A stretch of DNA of 64,000 nt, from positions 137,343 through 201,342 of the forward strand of contig JH720300.1 in NCBI GenBank assembly GCA_000231825.2, read 5' to 3'. The notes under the pieces are model-generated. The model made no database searches. It was not told the origin of the DNA and worked only from the letters and a program-made list of their open reading frames with translations. A program made the position numbers and the translations under genes. The stretch is from Tetrahymena elliotti 4EA (lineage: Eukaryota > Ciliophora > Oligohymenophorea > Hymenostomatida > Tetrahymenidae). Of this stretch, positions 12,802-27,698 are shown piece after piece (positions within the stretch are counted from its first letter, which is position 1; each line of letters opens with the position of its first letter).

Positions 12802-14160
12802 TCAATTTAACTTTAACACTTAGAATTTTACTAAATACTTTTTAAAAACGGTGTAAAGTGAAGGCGATAATTAAAGCTCCAGCATGCCTTTATCCTTATA
12901 AGCAATTCCTAGGTTCATGTTGCAATCATCGTCTTAAGGATTGATCTCTAAACATTTCTAGTAGAATTGATGGCCTCGTCCAGCATACCTTTTGCCTCAT
13001 AAGCAATTCCTAGATTATGTTTCTTCTTAAGGATTGACCTCTAAACATTTCTAATAGGAATTGATGGCTTCATCCAGCATGCCTTTAGCCTCATAAGCAT
13101 TTCCTAGGTTCATGAGGGAAGCATCAGCTTAAGGATTGATCTCTAAACATTTCTAGTAGGAATTGATAGCCTCATCCAGCATACTTTTCTCCTTATAAGC
13201 AATTCTTAGATTATAGTGGCAAATGTCGCGTTTAGGATTTATCTCTAAACATTTCTAATAGGAATTAATGGCCTCATCCAGCATGCCTTTATCATGATAA
13301 GCATTTCCTAGATTCTTATAGCAGTTATTGTGTTTAGGATTGATATATAAGCATTTCTAATACGAATTGATAGCCTCATAATGTAGTTTTAATTAATTTT
13401 ATGTACAACTTAAATGAAGCCAATAGTTTTCATTTTATGGTTAAATTTGAGTACATATATCAATTAGCTAATAAGCTAAATACTGTTAATTAGCTTGTTC
13501 CTTCTGCTGATATTCTTTAAAAAGTTCTGAAGCATCATTAGAAGTCCATATTTGTTACCTAAGAGTTTGAAACAAATCTATCAGTTTAACAACATTAAGT
13601 CTTTAACTTGGGTCTAATGACAGAATTTATGAAAGTATTTCATTTAAAGACTAATCTAAATTAGGGAGATTTTAGTAACCTGTAGTCTTAAGTTCAAAAC
13701 AGCTATTTAAAGATGCTCCTGCTAAAATATAGAAACAAATTCCAAATGCCCAGATATCTTCATTAAAATCCTGAATGTATCCTTTTTTGTTTTGATATAA
13801 ATTGGTTTCCAATTGTTATATTAACTCAGGTGGGTAATAAAATAGAGCACCTTTTGGGATTGAAGTAAACTATTGGGAAGATGAAAATTATTATTAAATT
13901 TATTTAGCTAAAATAATTTTATTTGATTGAGACTATCTACAAAAATATTTTTTAACTAGAGATCTCTAGGCATTTGCTTTTAAGAGTGAAGATAGTTGAT
14001 AGCAGATAACATCTAACAAACTAAACTGACAAATTTGTGCTTTGATATAGTGGCTGAACTTTTAATGAACTCTTCAAGGAGTTATTAGAGATTTTTTTTC
14101 ACACTTTTCGATAACAATAAAGTAATTAAATTTAATTTAAAACTCATCTATATTTAATAA
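12802..14160 (-). pseudogene. degenerate protein kinase-TPR gene
   Basis: Minus-strand remains of a kinase domain followed by tetratricopeptide repeats, a fusion I regard as common in Tetrahymena. Seen: a hinge-like YFIVIEKCE; a catalytic-loop relic PRDLQLKN (HRD His changed to Pro, the Lys of DLK to Gln); no DFG at the expected place (FQL instead); then YYPPE and DIWAFG, the activation-segment and F-helix landmarks. Downstream are about six TPR units built on KGMLDEAINSYQKCLEINP. Breaks: the hinge and catalytic loop are in different frames across an A8 run near 14100; the catalytic loop and the PPE segment are again in different frames near 13880; one TPR unit near 13010-13025 has lost about 8 nt, giving a TGA at 12997-12999; a further 1-nt loss lies near 12963. 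The N-lobe with its glycine loop is missing upstream. A disabled gene copy is the simplest reading; some breaks could be introns. Confidence 0.7.
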
Positions 14161-14481
14161 ATTAAAATTCTACATTCAGCTTAAATTAGAGCTGCTACAG
14201 TATTACTTTTTTGCTTGAGTGAGTAGTAATTTAGATAGTTAGTCAATCAATTGATTAGTTAATAATAGTTTATTTTTTAAAATAAACTTTTTTTACATTT
14301 AATTTAAATTTTAACTTCTTATCTAAAATATCCTAAAACAATTTAATGCTACACTAAAAAAAAATAAGATATATAAAACATAAATCACTTAAATTTTATA
14401 CAAATTTTTTAATGTTTAATTTTTAAGATTTTTTCTTAATATGACTGATAAATACCGAATAAATTATTCTTCTTATCCAAA
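14161..14481. other. intergenic region
   Basis: AT-rich, no gene seen. It lies where the missing N-lobe of the kinase relic would be expected. Confidence 0.5.
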
Positions 14482-15015
14482 TCATTCTAATTACTTATCA
14501 GACAACTACTTTTGTAGTTAAATAAGCTCTTCTTTACCAACTAATCGATGCATACTTTTCTAAAGATCTTCAGGGCCATCCATAGTATATTCTCCATAAA
14601 AATAGTTTTGTTCTAGTAAATCATTTAACCAAATATGATTTTCGCACCACATATCTTGATAAGGTATATCTTTAAACTAAAACCACTAAGGTTTCATTTC
14701 TTCAGATTCTTTTATTTGTCCCTGATATTTGGTTAGAATAAACTAATGAGATAAAATTTACATTTTTAATTTTGGCAAAGTATATTTAATCAACCCAATA
14801 AACTTCATTTAAGTAGGAGTAATATTACATTCTTCTTGCATTTCTCTTATTGCGCCCTACACAACTGTTTCATTTGAGTCTACTTTACCTCCAAATCCAT
14901 TCCATTTACCAAAACCTAATCCACGTTTTTTAAATCCCAGTAAAACTTTATTTTCTTCAATGAGGTAACAAGTCGTACAATTATTAAACTCAATAAGATT
15001 ATCTTTATTTTTCAT
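14482..15015 (-). CDS. Nudix hydrolase, MTH1/NUDT1-like (oxidised purine dNTP pyrophosphatase)
   Basis: Intronless 177-residue protein. The Nudix box is GGKVDSNETVVQGAIREMQEEC, fitting G-x5-E-x7-REUxEExxU with the catalytic REMQEE core; the usual second Gly of the box is Asn. KWNGFGGKV before the box and IPYQDMW near residue 122 match the MTH1/NUDT1 branch, which hydrolyses 8-oxo-dGTP and 2-hydroxy-dATP to monophosphates and so cleans the nucleotide pool; the W of the DMW motif is a base-recognition residue in that family. The start MKNKDNLIEFNNCTTCYL is the first ATG before the conserved beta-strand, and length is close to human NUDT1 (156-179 residues). It stands alone, transcribed towards the kinase relic. 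Family assignment is strong; substrate is inferred. Confidence 0.88.
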
Positions 15016-15522
15016 TATGTTTTTATTTAATTTGATTCAAGCTAAATTATATTTTTATTTTCTGAATTAAAAATATTATGAATAATTTGTATTCATAAAT
15101 AAAACTCAAACAGAAAACTACTTATTTCCTTAGTCAAAAAATTTAAAGGTAGACAATTTAATTATTTTGCTTAAAATTCGCAGCAAAATTTAAGCTAAAA
15201 AAATAATTCTTTCTATTTTAAATCACTTATTTTTTAAAATTAAATTTTAAGGTCAAGCATATATCAATTCTAAGATAAAATCCTCAAAATATTTTGATAT
15301 TTCAAAAGTTATATTTAACATATTGATTAATAGGAAATTCAAAAGCTTAAAAAATAATTGTGTTGCAATAATAAAAAAATTTACATGAAAAAATATTTTT
15401 GAAAAGAGAAACTATACATAATAGGTTAATTAAATTAAATAAAAATTTAATATTTTATTGTGTAGTATAAAATATATTTAAAGAGTGTCATTTATCATTA
15501 ATACGAAATAAGTATTTCAAAG
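15016..15522. other. intergenic region
   Basis: AT-rich spacer between the Nudix gene start and the 3' end of LRR gene 1. No gene seen. Confidence 0.5.
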
Positions 15523-18500
15523 TCAACATTCTATTTTAACTAATCTTTTTGCTTTGAGTAGTACTGTAGAGCCAATATCACTTTTTAAAAAAAATTAATA
15601 TTTATAGAAAATAAAGAATAAGTAAGATAAAGATAAAAATGTGAATTTAATTTAAAAATAACAAATAATTATTAATTAATTGGCCAAAAATAAAATAGAT
15701 CCAAATACATTATTCAGTTATTCACTCATTTATAAACAAACATTTGTATTTGTTCAAAAATTCTAAATTAATATTAAAAAGCTATTTTTACCCACACAAA
15801 GTTTAGAGTTTAGTGCATTTTGCAATACCAGATCCTAGTTATTATGTACCAATTTTACCAATAGGATTAAAGCTTTTAATAAATTATAAAACAAATATTG
15901 AATAGAGATATTTAAAATATCAAATAAAATTAATGAATCAGCAAATTATCAAGTAAACCAAAAAAATTATTTCAATCAGTCTATCATAAATTAAATTATC
16001 TATTTATTCAAAAATTCATAATTGATATTGAAAATCTATTTTTACCCCATGAGAAGAACTAAATTTTTGAGATTTGGGCATTATGCTAAGTTATAACCTA
16101 ATCCTTATGCGCCCAGTTCAGAAATTTAATTTTTACTTTTAAAAAATAACAAAAATAAATATTGAATCATGAATTTTAAAAGAATGAGAAAAAATAATGT
16201 GAATTAAATTTCAAAACAACAAACAAAGATGATGAGTAAGCAAACAAAAACTAGGTAAACACAAATAAATTATTCAGTTAGTGGCTCATTAATAAAAGTC
16301 TTTTTTTATTCTAAAATGCTTAATTAATATTAAAAAATTATTTTTACAAAAAAAAAAGAGTCAACGTTTAGAGATTAGGGCATTTTGCTAAACCAGATCC
16401 TAATTTTTATGATTAAAGTTGACCAATTCTATTATTCCTTTTAATTAATTATAATAATAAGTATTGAATATAGAGATATTGTAAGAATGAGTAAAAGATA
16501 AAAATGTAAATAAATTTGAAAACAAACAAATAAAAATAATTGAATGAGCCAAAAATTATCAAGGAAACTCAAATAAATTAGTCAGTCTTACTCATAAATT
16601 AAAGTTTTTTTTTGTTCATTCAAAAATGCAGAATTAATATGGAAAAACTATTTTTACTAGATTTATATAGTCAAAGTTTTAAGATTAGAGCATGATGCTA
16701 AGCCGAATTCTAAATCTTACTCACCCTTTAGACCAATATTATTCTGACTTTAAAAAAATATTGAACAAAGAAAAATATATAGAACGAGAAAAAGATAAAA
16801 ATGAGAATTACATTTGTAAAAAAGAAAAAAAAATTATTGAATAAACTAAGCAAATAATATCAATTAAACCCATATAAACTAGTTTATAAGTCAGTTGATT
16901 ATATAAATTCAAGTCTTTATTTATTTCACAAATTCATTATTTTTACATTAAGAAAAGAGTCAAAGTTTAGAGATTAGATAATTTTGCTAAACCATATGCT
17001 AATCCTTACACTCCTTAATCACTGATCTTATTTTCCCTTTAATTAAATAAATATATTTATGTAAAGATAAAAATACTAATATTTTAGAAAAAAAACAAAT
17101 AAAAATTATTCGATCAGTTAAGAATTAAGTCAACACAAATAAATTATTGTTATAAAAATGTATTATTTTTACGAGAGTTTAAGAGTCAAAGTTTAGAGAT
17201 TACAGCATTTTGCTAACCCAGATCCCAATCCTTATGTACCCATTTTGCAAATATTATTTTTGCTTATACAAAAATTGTAAAAATAAATATTGAATCAAAA
17301 AAGATATGTAAATGAAAATTGAAAACAGCAAATAAAGATTTTATCAGCTAAAGTCTTGTCTTTATTAATTTAAAAATAAATAAATAATATTGAAACACTG
17401 TTTCTACTTTAATTTAAGAGTCAAAGTTTAGAGATTAGAACACTCTGCTAAACCAACTCCTAATTATTATGCTCCCATTTCACCAATATTATTGCAACTT
17501 TTAAAAAATTATAAAAATAAATAAAGAATAAAGAAATCTATGAAGGATGGTTGAAAGATAAAGTGTAGATTAAACTAGAAAATATAAATAAATAAAAACT
17601 ATTGAATGAGTCAAGCCCAAATTAATTATTATGTCAGTGTGTTGCTCATAAATTAAAGTATTTATTTGAAATGTGATATGTTTACCCTAATTCAAGATTC
17701 AAGTCTTTGAGGTTAGAACATTTTGCTAAACCAGACGCTAATTCTTATACACCATTCTCATCAATACTATTTTCCCTTTTATTGAATAAAGAAATAATGA
17801 ATAAAAGAGAAAAAGATAAAAATTATTGAATGAGCTGTGCTTATTAAATAAACCCACATAAATGATTCTACTAGTTTGCTAGCTGCTCATTAATTAAAAT
17901 CTTTATACATTAAAAAATGCATTAGTTTTACATTAAACTAAGACTAAAACATTAGAGATTCGAGCATTTTGCTAAACCAGATGCTAATTCTTATAGACCC
18001 ATCTGATCAATATCATTTTCGCTATTAAAAAATAAAGATCAAATAAAAAAATTTTGATAGAATGAGGAAAATATAAAAATGAGAGTTAAATTTAAAAAAA
18101 GAATTATTTTAAAGTAAACCCAAATAAATTATTCTGTCAGTTAGGTCTTTGTTAATTACAGATTTTATTAATTTAACAGAATTAATAACTAAAAACTATT
18201 ATTACTCCAGTTTAAGAGTCAAAGTTTAAAGATTAGAGCATTTTGCTAAACCAGATCCTAATCCTTCTTCACCCTCACCCATTTCACAAATATTATTATT
18301 GCTTTAAAATATTGTAATAATAAATTTGATAGAATGAAAAAAAGATAAAAATGATAATTAAATTTGTAGAAAACAAATAAAAATTATTAAATGAACTAAA
18401 CAAGTAAACTCAAATAAACTATTATCTGAACTAGCTAGTTAAAAAATTAAATTCTTTATTTATGAAAAAATTCATTATTTTTACATTAAATTAAGAGTCA

Positions 18501-20170
18501 AAGTTTAGAGATTTGATAATTTTGCTAAGCCATATGCTAATCCTTACACTCCTTCCTCACCAATATTATTTTTCCTTTTATTGAAAAAATAAATTTTGAT
18601 AGAATGAGAAAAAGATAAAAATGATAATTCAACTTGAAAAAAACAAATAAAAATTATTAAATGAGTTAAGTAAGAATTAAATCAACACAAATATATCATT
18701 CTATCAATCAGTTTGTTTATGTTAAAGTTTTACATTTTGTCTACTTTTGTGAAGGTTTTTTATTTACTCATCTTTTTTACTTATTAGAATTTCGTTTACT
18801 CATAAATTAAAATCTTTATTCATTGAAATATGTATTATTTTTACTCGAGTTCAAGAGTCAAAGTTTAGAGATTACAACATTCTGCTAGGCCAGATCCCAA
18901 TTTTTATGCACCCAACGGGCAAATATTATTTATGCTAATGCAAAAATGATAAAAATATATTGAGAATAAAGAGATAATTAAAGGATGATAATAGGAAAAA
19001 ATGTAAATTAAATTTGAAAACAGCAAATAATATATATATTGAATGAATTTAAAATCAAGTTAACCCAAATACATTATTTAATAAGTTATTCCTTCATAAA
19101 TTAAAGTATTTGTTAACACAAAGAGGCATAATTAATATTGAAAATATATTTTTACTTGAGATTAAGTCTCAAAATTTCGAGATTAGAGCACTTTGCTAAG
19201 CCAGTTCCTAATTGTTATACCCCCATTTCGTGGACTTTGCTTGAACTTAAAAAGAATAAAAAAATAAAGAATAAAGAGATATTTAATGGGTAATTATAAG
19301 AAAAAATGAGTATTTAATGAGAAAAAAATAAATAAAAACTATTGAATGAGCAAAGTTTCAAGTAAACCCAAATAAATTATTATGTCAGAGCCATTATTTA
19401 TTTAAAATATATTATTTTTACATTATTTTTACAGTCAAATCTTTGAGATTAGAACATTTTGCTAAGCTAGATACTAATTCTTATACACCCTTCTCTCCAA
19501 TGTTATTTCTCATTTTAAAAAATTACAAAAATAAATATTGAATAAAAAATTTTAATAGAATGATAAAAAAGTCATTAAATTTGAAAAAGACAAATAAAAA
19601 TTATTTAATAAACCAAGAACAAGTTAACAAAAAGAAATTATTTAACCTTCCAGAGGATGGTCAATTGATTCCTTTATTTTTTCTAAAATGTAATAAATAT
19701 TGAAAAATTATTTTTACTCAAGGTAAATAGTTAAATTTTAGAGATTAGAATAATCTGCTAGGCCAAATTCTAATTTCTTGTATGCTTCCTATCTGTAGTA
19801 ACTATCTTATCTTTTCAAAATTGTAAATTATGTATAAAAAAATATTGAAAGGATGATTAAAAGAAATAATTTTAGTTAAATTAGAAAAAAACAAATAAAA
19901 AATAATATGAACAAGCAAAATATCAATCAAACCCAAAAAAATTCAGATAAATTTAAATTTTTATTAACTAAAAAATGGAAAATGAGTGAAAATCTATTTT
20001 TACCTTATTTAAAAAACCAAAGTTTAGAGATTATTTTTATTTAAAGAAGAGTTAATAAAATTACCCTAACCAAATTTATAAGCTTTAATAAGCAGATAAA
20101 TCTGAGCTGAGAAACTTTTAACAAAAAAATGTTAAAATATATATTTGGGTCTAAGAAATTTAAAGTACAT
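15523..20170 (-). CDS. leucine-rich-repeat protein with one exon per repeat (LRR gene 1)
   Basis: A 17-exon model gives 523 residues in one continuous frame. Exon 1 is 20004-20170 (ATG at 20170, MYFKFLRPKYIFQ). Fifteen LRR exons follow: 19718-19810, 19422-19508, 19156-19245, 18845-18934, 18485-18574, 18206-18301, 17932-18021, 17686-17775, 17408-17497, 17173-17262, 16947-17036, 16658-16747, 16348-16437, 16046-16135, 15792-15872. The last exon 15523-15580 ends LKAKRLVKIEC. Eleven of the 15 are exactly 90 nt; all 15 are multiples of three and flanked by phase-2 introns. The repeat is 30 residues, LxLxLxxNxIxxxGAxxLxxxLxxCxNLxx, for example NNIGEMGAQQLGVGLAEC then SNLQTLTLKL, the ribonuclease-inhibitor-like class. 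Such proteins bind other proteins; the partner is unknown. No signal peptide or kinase domain is visible. Donors are nearly all GTAAAAAT and acceptors sit after AAAAG or a similar sequence. Confidence 0.85.
15787..20040 (-). repeat. tandem exon-intron array, 15 LRR units of about 240-360 bp
   Basis: Each unit consists of an LRR exon of about 90 nt plus an intron of about 150-270 nt. Introns are repeats too: on the plus strand each carries, in order, a motif like ATAAATATTGAAT, GAGAAAAAGATAAAAATG, AACAAATAAAAATTATTGAATGAG, CATAAATTAAAGTCTTTATT and TATTTTTAC next to the donor. The exon core is recognisable on the plus strand as GCTAAACCAGATCCTAATCC. Conservation of intron sequence shows that whole exon-intron modules were multiplied. 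Confidence 0.85.
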
Positions 20171-20553
20171 CAGTGAGATTTACAAAATATTTTAGATGCT
20201 GAAATAACATCATTTTATTTTTTTTACTCCAAAAAATGAATTGAATATGATTTAATTAATGAATAAAGGTTATAAAAAATTTAATTAACTTTTTCAAATA
20301 AGTACTTGAAAATATTCTAGTAAATAGATTTGTTTGATTATTTCTAAAATAATTTAGAAAATATTTTAATCAGAAATAAATTAAGAATCTTATTAATGAT
20401 AAGCAAATAATATATATTAAGATAAAATGATTAATTAATTGTTAAATTTCAATTACAGTTTTAAATAATTACTAATTTTCTAAAAAAAACAAGTTTTCAT
20501 AAAATAGAATTTAAGATTGTCATTTATTTATTCATTTATATGAAATAAGTATT
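20171..20553. promoter_or_regulatory. intergenic 5' flank of LRR gene 1
   Basis: Short spacer between LRR gene 1 and the 3' end of LRR gene 2. The part next to the start (about 20171-20300) is similar to the 5' flank of gene 2 (23832-23900) and to 23990-24130, so it was duplicated with the gene and probably contains its promoter. No specific element can be named. Confidence 0.4.
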
Positions 20554-23500
20554 TCAAAGTCCACATATTATTTAGACTAATCTTTTTGCTTTCTTTAGTT
20601 ATGTTTTTACTTTCTTCTTTTCTCTTAATTCAGTATCAATGACACTTTTTTTAAGAAAATAAATATTTATTGAAAATAGAAATATTTAAAGAATAGATAA
20701 AAATGCAAACTTAATTAAAAAAACGAATAATAATTAATCAATTAGCCAAAAATAAAGTAGATTCAAATAAATTGTTCAGTTATTCACTCTTTATTTATTA
20801 ATAAATTCTAAATTAATAGTAAAAAACTATTTTTACAAAATAAGATACAAAGATTAGAGTTTAGTGCATTTTGCTATACCAGATCCTAATTATTATGCGC
20901 CAATTAAGCCAATAGGATTAGATCTTTTAAAAAATTATAAAACAATATAATGAATTAAGAGATATCGAGAGAGAAGATAAAAATGGGAATTCAAAGCAAA
21001 CCAAAAAAAATTATTCAATAAATTAAATTCTCTTTTTATTTGAAATAGTTAATATTGAAAATTTATTTTTACGCTATGTCAAGATTTAAAATTTGGAGAT
21101 TAGGGCATTCTGCTAAGTTATAACCTAATCCTTATGCACACATTTCAGAAATTTAATTTTGTCTATCAAAAAATAGCAAAAATAAATATTGAATAATGAA
21201 ATTTTGAATGAATGAGAAAAAGTAATGTGAATTAAATTTCAAAACAACAAACAAAGGTTGATAAGTTAAAAAAAACTAAGTAAACCCAAATAAATTTTTC
21301 TTTTAGCCACTCATAAATTAAAGTCTTTTCTTATTCTAAAGTGCTTAATTAATATAAAAAAATATTTTTACAAAAAAATAAGAGTCAATTTTTAGAGATT
21401 ATGGCATTATGCTAAACCAGATCCTAATCCTTATGAGCAAGGTAGACCGATTCTATTCTGCCTTTTAAGAAATTGTAATAATGAATATTGATTGGGTTAA
21501 GAGATATTGAAAGAATGAGTAAAAGATAAAAATGTTAATAGAATTTGAAAATAATAAATAAAAATTAATGAATGAATGAGTCAAAAAATTCAAATAAATT
21601 AGTCATGAATAAATTAAAGTTTTTGTTAATCCAAAAATGCATATTTAATATTGAAAAACTATTTTTACTAGATGTAAATAGCCAGTGTTTTAAGATTAGA
21701 GCATGATGCTAAGCCAAATTCTAAATTTTACTCACCCTTTTGACCAATATTATTCTTCCTTTGAAAAAATAATAAAAAATATTGAATAGAGAAACATAGA
21801 TAGAATGAGAAAAAGATAAAAATGAGAATTAAATTTGTATAAATGAAATAAAAATTATTGTATGAACTAAGGAAACATTAATCCAATCCAAAAAAACTAT
21901 TTAATCAGTCAGTTATTTATAAATTAAAGTATTTATTGATTAAAAAATGAATTATTTTTACTCTAAGTAAAGACTCAAAGTTTAGAGATTAGATAATTTT
22001 GCTAAGCCATAAGCTAATCCCTATACTCCTTAATCGCCAATATTATTTTCCCTTTAATTGAATAAGTAAATATTGATAGAATGAGAAAAAAATAAAAAAG
22101 AATTAAATTAGAAACAAAAACAAATAAAAATTATTGGATGAGTTAAGAATTAAGTCAACACAAATAAATTATTGTCACTCAGTTACTATAAATTAAAGCC
22201 TTTATTTATTTTAAAATATATTATTTTTACTCTAATTCAAGAGTCAAAGTTTAGAGATTACAACAATCAGCTAAGTCAGATCCCAATCCTTATGCCCCAA
22301 TTTCGTCAATACTATTTCTGCTAATACAAAAATTGTAAAAAAAATACTGAATATGAATAAAAAGAAGAAAAAAAATGTAAGTGAAAATTGAAAATAACAA
22401 ATAAAAATTATTGAATGAATTAAAAATCAAGGAAACCTAAATAAGTTATTTAATCTGTTATCCCCTCACAAATTAAAGTCTTTATTAATTTAAATAGTAA
22501 TAATTAATATTGAAACACTATTTTTACTTGAGGTTAAGAGTCAAAGTTTTTAGATTAAAACATTTTGCTAAGCCAGATACTAATCCTTATTCATCCTTCA
22601 CATCAATATTATTTTCCCTTTTAAAATATAATAAAATTAAATATTGAATAATTAGGTGTGGATTGTATGAGAAAAAGGCAAAAATCTATATTTCACTTGA
22701 AAAAAGAAATAAAAACTATTGAATAAGCCAAGTTTAGTATAAACTCAAATAAATTATTCTGTAAGTCTGTTTGTTGTTCATAAATTAAAATATTTATTTA
22801 ATTAAAATATAAAATTTTCACTCTAACTCAAGAGTCAAAGTTTAGAGATTAGAACATTTTGCTAAGCCAGATACTAATCCTTATATACATCTCTAGTCAA
22901 TATTATTTATCCTTTTATTGAATAAAAAAATAATGAATGAGAAAAAGATAAAAATGTTAATTAAATTTGAAAAAAATAAATAAAAATGATTGAATGAGTG
23001 AGCTCAGTATCAATAAACCCAAAGCAAATTATTATGTTAATAGTTGCTCATAAATTAAAGTCTTTATTTATTTATTTAAAAATCTATAATTATTATTGAA
23101 ATATTATTTTTACTTGAGGCCAAGAGTCAAAATTTAGAGATTAGAACACTCTGCTAAGCCTGTTCCTAATTGCTAGGCATCCATTTCACTAATATTATTT
23201 TAACTTTTAAAAAATTATAAAAATAAATAAAGGAAAATTAAAAGAAAAAATGAGTAGAAATAAATTTGAAAGAATAAATAAAAACTATTGAATGAGCCAA
23301 GTATCAAGTAAACTCAAATATTTTATTATTTCAGTTTGTTGATGATAAATAAATTTAAGTCATTATTTATTTAAAATGTATTATCTTTACATTAATTCTA
23401 GAGTCAAAGTTTATAGATTAGAACATTTTACTAAACCAGATACTAATCCTTATACAACCTTCTCGCTAATATCATCTCTCATTTTCAAAAATTATAAAAA

Positions 23501-23831
23501 TGAACATTGAATAAAAAATATAGATAGAATTTTAAAAACAAATAAAAAATGAAATAAATGAAAAAAATATCAATCAAATCTGTAAAAATTATTCAGTTAG
23601 TAGATCATAAATTTAACTGTTTATTAATTAAAAAGTGTAAAATTAATGAAAATCTATTATTTTTACCTTATTTAAAAAGTTAAAATTTAAAGATAATATT
23701 TTTTAAAGAAAAATTGATTAAATTACCCTATCCAAATATATAAGCTTAAATGAGAAGATAAATTAGAGCTGAGAAACTTTTAACAAAAAAATGTTAAAAT
23801 ATATTTTTGGTCTAAAAAATTGAGAGTACAT
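20554..23831 (-). pseudogene. LRR gene 2, paralogue of LRR gene 1 with a frame break in exon 1
   Basis: Same architecture as LRR gene 1 with ten LRR exons: 23391-23477, 23114-23203, 22822-22911, 22528-22617, 22231-22320, 21962-22051, 21669-21758, 21372-21461, 21073-21162, 20837-20923. The terminal exon 20554-20644 encodes LKKAKRLVQIICGL. All ten LRR exons are intact multiples of three and read as good 29-30 residue repeats. Exon 1 (23667-23831, ATG at 23831, homologous to MYFKFLRPK) is 165 nt, where gene 1 has 167 nt. It appears to have lost one base shortly after the start and another later, so the ATG frame does not join the LRR frame. With 167 nt the protein would be 383 residues. Either this is a young pseudogene, or translation starts elsewhere, or the assembly has an indel; intact LRR exons favour recent loss or error. 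Confidence 0.6.
20830..23680 (-). repeat. second tandem exon-intron array, 10 LRR units
   Basis: Units 1-6 counted from the 3' end correspond one to one with units 1-6 of the first array by shared residues (for example AYGLAKL in unit 5 and a C-C-N-L core in unit 6), so the two arrays descend from one duplicated gene. Confidence 0.8.
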
Positions 23832-24620
23832 CAGTGAGATTGATAAAATATTTAATATCCTAAGATAACATCGTTTTATTTTTTTATTTCAAAAAAAAGT
23901 AAAGAGATATGTTTAAAGAACAATATTAAGAAACAAATTAATTTAAAATTTTAGATAATTAAATTAAAATATTGATTTTAATCTAAAAAATTTAGAGGAC
24001 ATCAGTAAGGCTTGAAATATCTTTTATGTTCTCTTTTTACTTCATTTTATTTTTTTTATTTCTTACAAAATTAAATTGAAAATGACTTAATTCATTAGTA
24101 AAGGCTATCAAAAATTTAATTTACTTTTTTATGAAAAATAAATAAGTAAGTAGATCGGAATGATTAAATGATTATTTTAAAAACTTTTAATAGGAGAATG
24201 ATGATAAGTAAATAATAAATCTTGATTATTAAAAAATAAAAGAAGTATTAAATTAATAAGTATTTTAGAAAGTATGAAAGTTTGAATTATATATATACAA
24301 AATATAGATTTAAAATAAATAAATAATAGTATATTAGGTGCATTTATTTAAAATACTTATAAAATTTATTGATATTATAATAATTTGGTTGAGTTTTTAA
24401 TGAGAAAATAATTGTTTATAAATATTTGTTGCATTATTCCTTAATTTTTTTCTAATTATTAAAACTATCAAATGGTTCATTAGATATTCATTTTATAAGT
24501 AGAAAAAAATATTAATTAAATTTATAAAAAGTGAATAAAGAAGATCATGTTACTTATAGCCTTCAGAAAAATAAATTTTTATTGAGATTTTAATAATGTC
24601 AAAGAGTTAAACTTTAAATT
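23832..24620. other. intergenic region with a vestigial third copy of the LRR 5' end
   Basis: At about 23985-24130 the plus strand again shows the start-region signature (GACATCAGTAAGGCTTG and a T-rich stretch) followed by flank similar to 20200-20300. On the minus strand it contains an ATG in the homologous place (MSSKFFRLK), but no LRR exons follow. It looks like the remains of a third gene copy that lost its body. The rest is AT-rich. Confidence 0.55.

Positions 24621-27698
<3,078 letters not shown>

Noticed and set aside
15780..23700. LRR array first read on the plus strand as a repeated coding motif RLEHFAKPDPNPYAP
   Set aside because: The plus frame ends at TGA in each unit, while the minus strand gives canonical LRRs with consistent splice sites and phases; the plus reading is an artefact.
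15780..23700. Satellite or non-coding RNA repeat explanation for the 300-bp periodicity
   Set aside because: Exon lengths are multiples of three and substitutions respect the LRR pattern, which a non-coding satellite would not do.
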